Positions 12,301 through 24,300 of a stretch of DNA of 64,000 nt are shown piece after piece. The number at the start of each line of letters is the position of its first letter. Position 1 is the stretch's first letter. The notes beneath the pieces are model-generated. The model worked only from the letters and a program-made list of their open reading frames with translations, had not been told where the DNA came from and searched no databases. This stretch comes from Aquiluna sp. KACHI24 (GTDB lineage Bacteria > Actinomycetota > Actinomycetes > Actinomycetales > Microbacteriaceae): assembly GCF_025997915.1 (NCBI RefSeq), contig NZ_AP026677.1, forward strand, positions 1,178,001 to 1,242,000, read 5' to 3'. The position numbers and the translations under genes were made by a program.

Positions 12301-15300
12301 CGAAGCAGCACCTGCCTCAAGTGCAACGCTTTGACGACCTGAGATAAGCGCGGCCCTGGTGGTCTGGGCATTGAAAAGCAGGTTGTAACTGGAGTTTGCA
12401 ACACCGCTGAGGACCAGGTTGTTGTTTGTGAAGGTTGCAACACCGTTGACTGCTGTGGCACCGAGGGTGCCGGAGAGTCCAACGGCGGTTGCTGAAATGG
12501 TGACTCGAAGTGAAGAGTCCACTCCAGACGAAACGGTGTTACCGAATCGGTCCACGATCTTGGCACGCAGGTAGCCGCTCTGACCAAACTCAAATGGCAA
12601 TCCTGCCTTTGGTGTGGTTAGTCCGTTGAGCTCAATTTGAATGTTGGTTGCAACGTCATTTGTGACGGTGACCGAGTTAGAAATCGAAACGTTGTTGATC
12701 GATGCCACTGAGCCGTTAGTGGCATTGAAGTTCAGTGAGTAGCTGCCAGGAATCGCAATGAGGTTGAAGCGATCGAAGGTAACAAGACCGTTCGAGGCGA
12801 CTGCAGAAACACCTGAGGTGGTGGTGCCATTGGCTGCGGTGATGGTGACAACGGTTGAGTTGTCGGTGGTCACGCGGTTGCCATAAGCATCCTTGATCTC
12901 CAAGATGCTGGTCGGCATGTTCGTGCCGGTGACCAACGTGCTTGGCGGAGCAGTCTGCCAAGTTAGAACCGACGCATCTGCAACGGTTACAACGAACTGG
13001 GATGAAGTGACGGGCTCAAGACCACTGGCGGTGAAGACGATTCGGTAGGTGCCAGGAGTTGCCACAAAGTTGAAGTCCTGGAAGCTCGCTACACCCGAGG
13101 TGTCGAAGCTCTTGCCGGTCTTGTTGATGGTGGTTGCAAGAGCTGAACCGGTAGAGCTGACCAAAGTTGCGGTCGCAGTCACCGAGTTGGAGTTGGTGAC
13201 CTCGTTGTCGAACGCATCGAGCAACCTGATCTGAGGTGCGTTCGCAGGGAAGTTTGCACCGGTCTTCTTGTTGACCGGCTGCTCCTTAATCTGCAGCTTC
13301 GCTGCGCTACCGGCAGCCAGAACAATCGGCTGAGTAGCGGTAACGGTGGTGCCGTTGTCGGTTAGCGAGTAGGTGAGTACGTAGTTACCTGCGGCTCCTT
13401 GAACACCTGCACCTGAGAAGGTTGCGACACCCGATACTGCGGTACTTGAGCTGACCCCAAAGGTTGCGATCTGATTGACGCTCATTGAAACAGTTGCGCT
13501 GGTGGGAACCACGCTGCCGTCGCGGTCCTTAGCACGCACCACAGGCTGGGTACCAAATGCTTGGCCTGCCTTGGCACTAGATGCCGCAGTCACAACCTCG
13601 AGAGAGAAGACGGCACCTGGTGTGATCTGGAACTGGCCAGACGCGCCACCTAGGTTTCCAGCCAGTGAGGTTCCGTTGTTGGAGGCAGTATCTACCTGCA
13701 ACGAGTAGGTGTCAGCAAGGGCTCCAATTGCAAGGGCATCAAAGGTTACATAACCACCAGAAGCGCGCTTGGTAAATCCAGCTGATGAGTTTGGAGTCAC
13801 GGTCGCGCTTGCCGACGAGAGCAGCTTCAGAGTCACCGTTGTTGCGCTGTCACCTGACACGTGGTTACCAAAGGCGTCAAAGATCTTTAGTCGTGGCGCA
13901 GTCATAGTTGCGCGGGCAACAACATCGGATGGCTGGATATCCCAGACCAAGGAATGAGCTGACGACGGCGAAACCACGAACTGTGATGAGGTCACTGTTG
14001 CCAGCGGTGAAGTACTTACGTTTTCAAAACCAATCTCGTAGCTGCCAGCCCGGGTGAAACCAAGGTTGGCAAACTCAATAACACCCGCACTCGCGGTCAC
14101 TGAGCCTGACTCAGAGAGGTAATTGTTGGCTCCAGCAAACACCGGCTTGACCTCAAGGCTGTTGTTACTGGTCACGCGGTTGCCGTAGGCATCGAGAATC
14201 TCAAGGCTCACAGTTGGCGAGAATGTCTTGCCGGCAACAATGTCGCTTGGCTGAGACAAGATCCGCATGCTTACCGGAGCACCAGGCTGCAGTGTGAAGT
14301 TATTGATAGCAGCGGAAATGGTCTTGGACTCGGTCTGACCCTGAACCACCACGGAGAACTCAACTGTGTAGTTGGTGCCAGTGCGGCCAGCGATTGCAAG
14401 GTTTGAGAAGGTAGCTAGACCGGACACTGCTCGAGAGTGCGAACCAGCCAAGATCTGACCGTTCGGGCCCGTGATGGTGGCAGAGATGGTCGCTGAAGCG
14501 TAGGGCTCGACGGCGATTGGGTTACCACCATCGTCAATCAAGGTGACCTTTGGCGCCTCAAATACACTGCCGCCCGCAACGCCGCCTCGGTTGGACCACT
14601 GAATTTGAAGTCTTGATGGCAGCGAGGAAAGTAGCTCGTAGTTACCAGTTGTGACAGAGTCGACCAGGGTTGCTCCGCTGAATACCTGGAAGGTCAGCGG
14701 GTAGGCACCGGGTGCTCCAACAAACTTTAGGTTGTTGAAGGTTGCGGTTCCGTTCACGGCATTAGAGGTTGTAGATCCAGCCAGCTCAGCTGCCGCAGAT
14801 GCGGTCACCTGGAACCTGTAATCTCCGGCCAAGGTATTGCGCTCATTCAGAGTCTGAGCGTAGGCATCGATCAGGTTCAAGCGTGGGTTTGGGTTCACCA
14901 CTGCGTTCTGATAGACGGTGGTTGACTCAACCGAAGGCACCTGAGAGGCGCGAGCCGAGGTGGCAACACCAAAGACTGGGTTGACTCCATCAACCGTCTC
15001 TGGGGTGTAGTCAGCAGCGAGCTGAGAGAACTGAACGTTACCTGCGGTGAGGTTGCTGCTATTCAGAGCAAGCTTCGAAGGGGTTGCCGAGGCGTACTCC
15101 GAGCTGAGTCTGATGGATCCACCGGCAACAACTGCAAGGTTTGAAACACTTAGGTTGTTGCCTGTGGTGTTTGCAACCGAACCAGCAGTGGTGAACTTGA
15201 TGGTGTTCGAACCAGCTTGGTCACGAACCAGTGGGTTTTCAATTGTGATGTTTCCAGCGTTGGATGCACCGATTCGTAGGTAGCCAGCAGTGACCTTAGC

Positions 15301-18300
15301 TAGGTCAGTTGTTGAGATGTTCAAGGTGCTGGTTGCTGCTGCGCTCTTGGCGGCCGCAGAGAGAATTCGAATTGCAGTTCCGGAAGTCGCGGAACCAATT
15401 TCGACTGCACCGGTTCCAGCGTTGACTGTTGCGGATGCACCAAGGGTAAGAGCATTCGCACGGATCTTGACTACTCCGTTATTGCTTGTCACAGAGCTGG
15501 TGCCGTTGAAGCCGGTAGTGAGCCTTAGGTCAACAACACCACTGGTTGTCGTTGATGCAATCGGTGCGGTTGCATTTAGCTGGGAGGCGTGAACTTCGAT
15601 GTTTCCAGGCACTCGAATTGCAGCGGAAATAGTTCCCTGGTTCAACGACTGTGAGGTGTTTGAACCGGCCTTACCGATTCTCACATTGCTGAAGTCTGAA
15701 ACTGGAATGGCCCAATTGAAAATCGTGGAGTTAGCTGGGCCCTCAAAGCTTTGACCGGTCGGCTCGATAACTAGATTTCCGCTCGCTGCAACTCTTGCAC
15801 CCGATGCATTTATGCGCTTTGCAATAAATGAGACGCTGGCTGAACTAGTCGCAGAGTTTTGACCGGTTCCAACGTAAACAAGCTGGGACATGTTGAGGAT
15901 TGAGGTTGGTGATTCCAGCTTGATGTCGCCGTTTGATTCAACAGTCGACCAATACAAACTGATGCCGGAGTAAGCATCGTCTGTGTCTAGGGCTTTAGCT
16001 CCTCTGAGGTCAATTGATCCGTCAGTGCTTCTGATTGTTGACTGCTGGATCGCAAGAGCTGGGTAGTAATCATTGGCCGTGGTGGAGGTTTGCTCAGCGT
16101 CAATGAGTATGTCACCGGTAGTGGTTTGGACCCTGGTTCCGGGCTGTAGGAAGACACCGCTCCCTCTTTGAGGTGAAGATCCGAAGATGTCAATATTTCC
16201 TGAGGTGGCGTTCAGGACGGAGCTTGACACGTTGACACCCTCAGCGTTTGGTGCAGTGCCTAGCCCAGAGAAACGACCCGAAATCTTAAGGAGCCCCTGA
16301 CCGGAGTTGATGGTCGATGAAGAGATCTTGACTCCCGGCAAAGTCGGGGTCACAGCTGTGCTGAAGGCGGAGCCAGCCGGTGACTCAATGGAGGCACCGC
16401 CGTAGTAAAGCGGGTTGGCAGTAGCGCCACCGCCCAAGAAGATCGGTGCACCGACAGAGCTGGAGACGGTTGGGCTGTAGGTGGTAGAGATAGTTCCGGT
16501 CAACTGGATAAAACCGGCATTAGCTCCAGAAGCATTAGACCACAGCACGATCGGTGCGCTGTTAGCCAAGACGTTCTTGCTGTTAGGGAGGTTGATGTTG
16601 TTCAGAGCCTTGACGGTGATGTGTCCACCAGGCTCATTTGCAACCAGAGCATTGGTCTCCGCGGTTGAGGTGATTTCAAAGCTTCCAGCGTGAATCTCAA
16701 TGGTCTTGCTAACTGAGATGGATCCGCGCTGCAAAGAGATGGTCTGGTTATTGCCAGGGGTTCCGTAACGGAAAGACTTTGGCGTTGAGAGGTACTGGTT
16801 GCTGTAGAGGTTTGCCTCGTGATAGCGACCGTAAACCTCTACTCCCGCGAATGCGGTTGCTACAGGTTCGAGCGCAATGTCACCGGTGACGTCCCAACGG
16901 AACTTCGGTTCGAATGCAGTTGACCAGGAGCTGTTGTTGATTCGGTTCGACCTAATGACAACGCCGCCGCCGTTTTGGTTGCGGAAGGTTAGGCCGTGAG
17001 GGGAGTAGAAACCGTGCTGGATCGAACCTCGTGTCACACCAAGAATCTGAATCGCATTCGATGCAGTGTTGGTCGACTGAACAACATACTTGTCGGCGAA
17101 TGTTGAGGTGCCGGACCAGTGGTTAGTTGCTTCTTGGGCAAATGCGTTCAGCATCACACCACCACAGCTCACATAGTTTTGAGCGTTTTGGCACTCACCG
17201 TGAAGCAGGATCTTTCCACCGGAGGCATTGATTCCCGAGACATTGGCGCTTGAACCCATGGCCATGATTCCGAATGCCATGGAATCCTGTGAGCTCCAAA
17301 CGCTGGTGTTCTCTGTAGCTTTGCCTCGGATTGTGATGTCTGCGCCACCAGAGTTGATGTTTGTTGCGGCAGCGTTTGAAGTAAGGAATCCAAGCATGAC
17401 GCCGGATAAGTAGCCGTTTCCACCGGACTGACCGCCAAGGTGTCCAGCGTAGTTCACGGTTCCGTAACCCTCTGCAAAACCTGCAGGCACGGTGGCGTTA
17501 GGACCAGAGGCAACTGTTGGCGAACTGGTACCCGCGCCACCACCCAGGTGAATGTCTGCACCGCCGGTGGTTCGGCACGAGTTGAGTGTTGCCGTTCCAT
17601 CAGCAACCGCGTTGAAAGTTGCGGCGGAACAGACCTGAGCACCATCCCAAAGTCGAATAACACCCTCAGTGTCAGATGAGTTCGCCCACATCACAATCGG
17701 ACTGCCATTGGTATCGAACCTGTTGGCCGCGGTCCAGATGCTCTTACTTGCTTTGAGGCGAATACCACCCTCGCCTGCCTGGGAAGAGTTGTTTAGAACT
17801 CGGATGTCACCGTTCGAGTAGATGTCGCGACCGTATAGCTCTACTGACTTCTTGGCGGTAAGGGTCTGTCGGGTATAAGTGTCGGCCACTGCTGTGGTCG
17901 AATCCTTACCCAATCTCACGCTCTCTGGAACGAGGTTTGAAGTATTGGCATAGAAGTTGAGAAGGCTAGTGAAGTTATTGCCCACAGATGGCTCAACGAC
18001 GATGTTTCCCTCGGTGCGGAACGAGAGGTAACGGTTATCGCCGTAGATAGGAATGTAGTTACCGCGAACCGTCACATCGGCGCTCGAGGATGGAACCAAA
18101 GATGTTGCACAGTTGAAGCCGGTTGGCATGTTTGCAGTGGTGCAAGAACCTAGGTTCACATAACCAACTGCTGAGTACCAACCCATGAAGGAAATTCCCT
18201 TGGCACCACCGTCCAAGACGATTGGTCCAGTTGGTGACAGCAAATCGGTTCCATTGATCTCGATGCCAAATCGGCTTGAGTTCACATTGTTTGACGCGCT

Positions 18301-21300
18301 CATGACGATTCCACCCTGGCCGGTGGACTGGATGCTTATGCGATTGTTCGTTCCGTTCTGGTGGTAACCAGAGAGGATGCCCGCATCGCCAGTTGTGCCT
18401 GGGTTTGAGACCTCAATCTTGATAGCCGGGTTTTCATTGGCACTCGACAGAATTCGAACATTGCCCGCATTGGCGTGACCAAGCTCCATGCCTCGGGAGT
18501 TTATGTTTACGGGGCTATTGACTGTGAGTTCGATGGCTCCCTCACCGGCGATTAGGTTCTTGCCACCCCTAATACCGATTCCAATTGGACCAGAGACATT
18601 GGATGAGGCACGGATGCGAATGTCTCCACCACCGGAGTACATACTGTTGAGCGAACCACCGGTTCCATACATGAATCCCATGTAGCTACCGCTAAACGTT
18701 CTAAGAACTCCAGTTGGTCCCAGGGAGTCAGTGCTGGTGCCCGATCCCATGACAATGTCACCGCCACCGGTTGAGGTGAGGTAGCCATTAGGAAGCGTGA
18801 AGTCTGTGTTCACGTTTGGCATGGTTGCCGAGGCAGGCATTGCGCTGACGATGTTGATGCCGTCTTCAACATGAACGAAAGAGTTGTTGTTGGTCTGCCC
18901 GTTGGATCCGGTCCAGAACGTAATATCGCCGTTATTGGTATAGAAGCCACTTCCAGGAGAGCGGTTGTAGTGGTACTGCTCAAATACCGACTTGAACAGG
19001 ATCTCGTTGCCTGCTCCAGTGGTGCGGAATGGGCCCCAGGTGAAAACGTGGCTTCCATAGATTCTGAATGGCCCAGATCCATAGAACTCACCAAGAACCC
19101 TGGCCGCAAAAGTTGGGTTGTTGTCTCTACCGACCGTGAGCGATCCAATGCCGAACATCTTGGCGTAGACATAGGCGTCGGTAATGAAGTCGGTAGAACG
19201 AGGTCGAATCGTCACATCACCTGAGGACTGAACTACGAAGCGCTCATCACTTGGTGAGTAAAAACGATCGGCTTCAAATAGGACTGCTGCGGATGATGTG
19301 CTAACCGTTGCATCGAGGGACAGATAGGTGTTGGTCAGTCCGGCTCTCGCAACGCTCGAGGTTGTGTAAGAACCGAGGTAAACGGGAGCACCGTAGTTAG
19401 TGCCACCGAAGTAGTAACCGTGGTTACCGGCATTAGCGCCAATATAAATCGGGCCGGTCTTTGAGAACAGCGATGCGCCCGCAATCTCAGAGGCCCAGTC
19501 AGTGCCGGTGGTGCGCTCGGCGAGAAGGCTAATTCCACCCTCGCCTCGAGCTTCAAGCAGGTTGTCATTGGCATAGCTTGCAACCCAGCCAATCATGATG
19601 GCGCGTCTGTTGCCAGTGTGCTCAACACGACCCTTGATTTCAATCGCAGGAGAAGAAGTGCTGTTCGATCCACCGCCGGCATAAATGCGAACTCTGGTTC
19701 CAGTGGTTCCCGAGAGTTCAACTCCGACGTTGTTCGAGTTTCTACCAACGCCGTCTAGCTTCACGGTTCCGTTGCCGGCGTCGATCAGACCACCTTGGAC
19801 AAAGATTCCAAACGAAGAGGCATTTGAATCCGAGCCTCGACCTCGGAAGAGGATGTCGCCACCACCGGATTGGAACTTGGTTCCGGCATTGTTGCTGTCA
19901 ATCTGGACACCGTGGCTGTAGTTGGTGAAGCTGTCTGCATAACCAACCGGGAAGCTGCCACTCATCTGGCTCGCACCGGCTAGGACAATCGCACCGCTTG
20001 AGGTGTTGTAATCCTTTTGGGTGGTGCCATTAGCGGTGTTGAAGATGTTGTTGGAGCCAATTTGGATAAAGCCGGTACCGGAGTTGTCAGCATTTGAACC
20101 AAACAGCAGGTTTCCACCATTGGTCTGGAAACGGTAGCCACCAGCGCGGTTGTAAATGATGTCCTCGGAGTAGACCCTTAGATCCTGATTTCTACCCGTC
20201 ACAATTACGTTTGCATCGGCATAGGTTGTGTACTCGGAGCGAACCGTGAACTGACCACCAGAGATGATTTGCTGATACCAGCGAACCGTTCCACCGTTAA
20301 TTTCGACAGGGCCTGAGGTTGAGAAGGCTCGGTTTAGCTCAATGTAGCGAGTGCCGGTGTAGCCCAGACCATCACCGGAGTTTGCGACGAAGTTTCCTAA
20401 CTTGAATCCAGCTGGCACGTTTTGAGCGTTACCAATCTCAGTTGTGCTTCTTGGGAAGTAAATGTCGGAGTCGAAGTTGGTGTTGGCAAATGGTTCGACA
20501 GAAATAGCACCATTTGTATATAGGTAGGTGTAGTCCTCGGCAACGGTGTAGGCAGTAGTGATCTTGATGTCGGCGCTGGATGAGGTAACCGGTGAGTTTG
20601 GAGCTGCACCAAGGTAGCTGGCGTTACCGCTGTAGCCGTTGAAATAGACCGTCTTGTTTCCGGTGTTGATCGAGATCTCGCCAGTTTCAGCAAGCAGGTT
20701 CGCGCGAAGCAGAGCACCATGTATGTAGGTGCGCTGGACGACATCAATGTCGATTCCGCCCTTACCCCAAATGTTCAGCTGGCGGTTGTTGTTGATTGCG
20801 CCAGTTGAAGGACTCCACTGGTTACCACCGTTTTGGTCAATTGCAGCCTGGGTTGCGGCAAGATTTTGCACGCTTCCCTCGTTTAGGTAAAGACCCCAGT
20901 TTGAACCGGCAGTGTCATTGTTGACCGCCATCCTGATGGCGTCAGATTCGGTTGCCTGAGAGATGAAGAATGATCCGATTGTGCCGCCACCGTTTAGGTT
21001 CAAGCGCAAGGCGATTGGTGTCGAGGAGCCAAAGGTATTTCCAGTCATTGAGATGCGACCGGCGCCAGATTCAACTCGGTTACCTGCGTAACCAATGAGA
21101 CCATAGCCACCCTGGTTGGTGGTGCCTCGCATGATGATGTCTCCACCCGAAGACAGAATTCTCACGTTCTCTCGAACTGCAGAGGTACCCAGCTGGACAC
21201 CATTTAGATAAGTTCCGTTGTAACCGGCGGCTACACCACCGGGCACCTCAACACCATTCGAGATAGTTGCAGCGCCACCCGCTAGGTAAATGTCTCCACC

Positions 21301-24300
21301 GTTAGAGCGCATGTCAACGTAGTTAGGAACCTGAACCACACCCTGGTTGTTTGCCGTCGCGTTAGACCACAGAACCAGGTTGCCATTATTGGATTGCAAC
21401 TCGGTGTAGTCATTCGACACACCAGGGCTGACAATGACATCTCGCGAGGCCCGAATCACCAAGGACGACGTTGGACCGTTTAGCTTAATGTCGCGCTTGA
21501 CCAAGTTGTCTTGAGCTGCAGATAGCAGCAATGAGCCTGCGGTGTTTCCACCGGTGATCGGGCTCTGAACATCTACGTTTCCGTTGGTGGCAATCAGGTT
21601 CACCTGATAACCAGCGTCGAGACGCTGCTCAACATCGCTCTCGCGCAAAACCGCATTCAAAGCCGATGGGTCGGCATAGAAATCACCCTGGACCCACGTT
21701 CCCGGCGTCGAGACAACAGCCTGAGAATCAGGAACGATAGTTATAGAACTTGGACGCTGCAGCAGTTGAATAGTTTGAGTGGCGGGCAACAAGCCAGCCG
21801 ACTCATAAACGATTTGAGTTGACTTATTAGTTCCAACCCAAAGGTCTTGACCAGAGAAATCAGCAACACCGTTTACAGCCGTCACGGTCTTGGAAACATA
21901 GACCTGGTTCGAGCCGCTCATCACCTTGGCGGTGACCAAAACATTCGCATTCACCTTCTGGCCAGCAGCGTCGACAACGTGGACGATTGGCTGCACGCCA
22001 AATGGGGCCGACGAGCTAGCCGCCGTAGCCATTCCGGCCGCACGCACCAATGCAAGTCCGGTTGCTACACCCGATGACTGGTAGCGAATCATCACAACAC
22101 CAGAGGCACCAGCACCACCGTTAGCACAGTTTGCCTCACCTGACCCACCGCCTGCACCGGTGTTAGCAAGACCAGCTTTACCAACGGTTGCAGTTACGAA
22201 AGCGCCTGCGCCACCGCCACCTTTACCGCCGACACCGTTTAGTTGGCCTTGACCTTGCCAGCCACCGCCACCGCCACCACCGCCGAAGAATCGGGTGGTA
22301 CCGGTGAAGTTGGTCGAGTAGCCGTTTGCACCGTTGCCAGCTGGGATACCCACTCCGGCTCCGACACCACCAGATGCACCCGCGTTTCCGCCCGCCCCAG
22401 CAGCACCGCCGGCACCACCGGTTGCGACTCTGGTGCCACCACAGAGCAAGCCGGCTCCGTGAGTTAGTCCACCGTTTCCGGCGTTTGCGGTGAGGATTCG
22501 TGCACTGGTTGAGGAGTTGATAAAGGAAGGGAGGCCATTTTGACCATGGCGCAGAGTGCTGTTGACGTTGACACCACCAGCACCTCCGGCACCGACAGTG
22601 ATTTTCAGGGTCTTGTTATTCCCTGAGGTTGGCACTCCGGCCAAGAATGCGGATCCACCACCGCCGCCGCCGCCACCGACGTTGTTAGCTCCACCACCGC
22701 CGCCACCGACCGCGTATAGGTCAAACGCGCTGATGCCGTCAGGGAAGGTGAAGTCACAGTTAGCAGCAGACAGGAACTCGTGAATGGTGTACGGAACACC
22801 AGCGATCTGCTGCGTGTAGGTGATTGGGGCACACTTCTCGGAGCTGCCGGCAGATGGTCCCGCGGTTGGGCGAAGAATTAGTCGCTCCCAACCCGAGCCA
22901 ACACTGGTATTGACACCAACTCGCCATCCGCCGTTCAAGTTGCCACCGGAGGTGTGCCAACAAAGTCTTAGCTGCGGGTTGGTGTTGTTGGTGTCGCACG
23001 AGCCACGGCTTAGCGGATCGCCCTCTTTGGCAAAACCAATCGAGTACGAACCGTTGTAGTACCAACCAACACCATTTGCATTCGATGGAGTTTGACCCGT
23101 GCCGGTGTCAGTTAGAACTGCAGCGCGTGGCCCGGCGGCAAGTACCTGAAGGTTTGCAGCGCCGTTCGCACGGCCGGCATACATGAGGTAGTCACCCGGA
23201 CAGTTTGCGTAGATGGTCGCTAGCGATACACCAGACACTTCGTAGCCACCGCGGTAGCAGACCTCCCAGCCACCAGCTATCACGTCAGTCAGTGGGACGT
23301 TGGTTTGCGGTCCGAATGGATAGTAAAAGCCTGAGACCGCAGGAGCATAGGCAAAGCTCACTGCAATCACACCGGAGGCTCCGTAGCCACCTGGTTGGTT
23401 GGTGGTCCAGTTTCCTAAGCAGGCGGTACCACCACCGCCACCACCACCGCCACCACCGGAACCGGTGTTGGCTAGGCCGTCAGCTGCTGGAGCAGTGGCT
23501 CCAAATGCAGTTCCACCCGCAGCCTTACATCCCTTAGCCGAGCCACCTGCGCCGTAATACTGAAGTGTTCTGGTGGCAGCGTTGTAGATACCAGGACCAC
23601 CGGTTCCACCGGAACCGTTCACACCGGAGCCGGCCGTGCCAGCTCCTAAGACACCACCACCTGCTCCAGCGGAGAAGAAATTGGAATTGACACCTGATGC
23701 TGGGGCACCTCCACCGGCATTACCCATGCCAGCCGTACCAGCGGCTCCGCTGATTTGATACATGGCCCCACCACCACCGGATGCTCCGGTGGCTGGATCT
23801 GATGACCTACCAGTCGTTGATGTAGCTCCTGTGGCCTGGTTGACAAACAATCCACCGTAGGAACCACCTCGACCACCGCCGATCGCGTCGATCGATCCAA
23901 AAACTGTGGTCTGTCCAGAAGTTGCGTGATACCTAATGCGGTCAGCATCGGATTGACCACCGATACCACCCTGGCCGACCACAACTGACATGTTTGAACC
24001 AGGTACGACCGCAACAGACTCAGTGCTTAGAACTTCAGCACCACCACCGCCACCACCGGCGTAACCGGTGTTGCCGCCGGCACCACCACCGCCACCACCA
24101 CCGACAGCCAGAAGGTCAACTGTGGTTACTCCAGATGGGACGCGCCATCCGCCATCTCGGGTGATGTAAGTGCGAGGGAAGACATAAGTCGTGCGGTAGT
24201 TCTCGGCGGTTGGTGCAAACACCTGCTTGACGTCGGTGGCACCCAAATCTCCAATGACTCGGAGATTGGTCGCTGCCGATGCGCCTGGAGCTTGGTTCTC

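Larger units (their letters stand above)
3230..14900 (-). repeat. Ig-like (Big-1/invasin-type) domain array of the partial giant protein
   Basis: About 30 modules carry the motif D-x-x-G-N-x-[VI] near the start of each domain (for example LDAYGNRVTS, KDAYGNRVTT, RDAFGNLATS, VDQYGNVVTQ). Each is followed by a variable beta-strand segment, then a G-x-A-T-F-x-N/D-L core, then G-x-Y-x-L-x-F. Normal spacing is about 100-125 residues. This is the consensus of bacterial Ig-like domain 1 of intimin/invasin stalks. Modules are strongly diverged from each other, so this is an old expansion rather than a recent slippage array. The count is from motif reading and may be off by a few. Confidence 0.75.
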
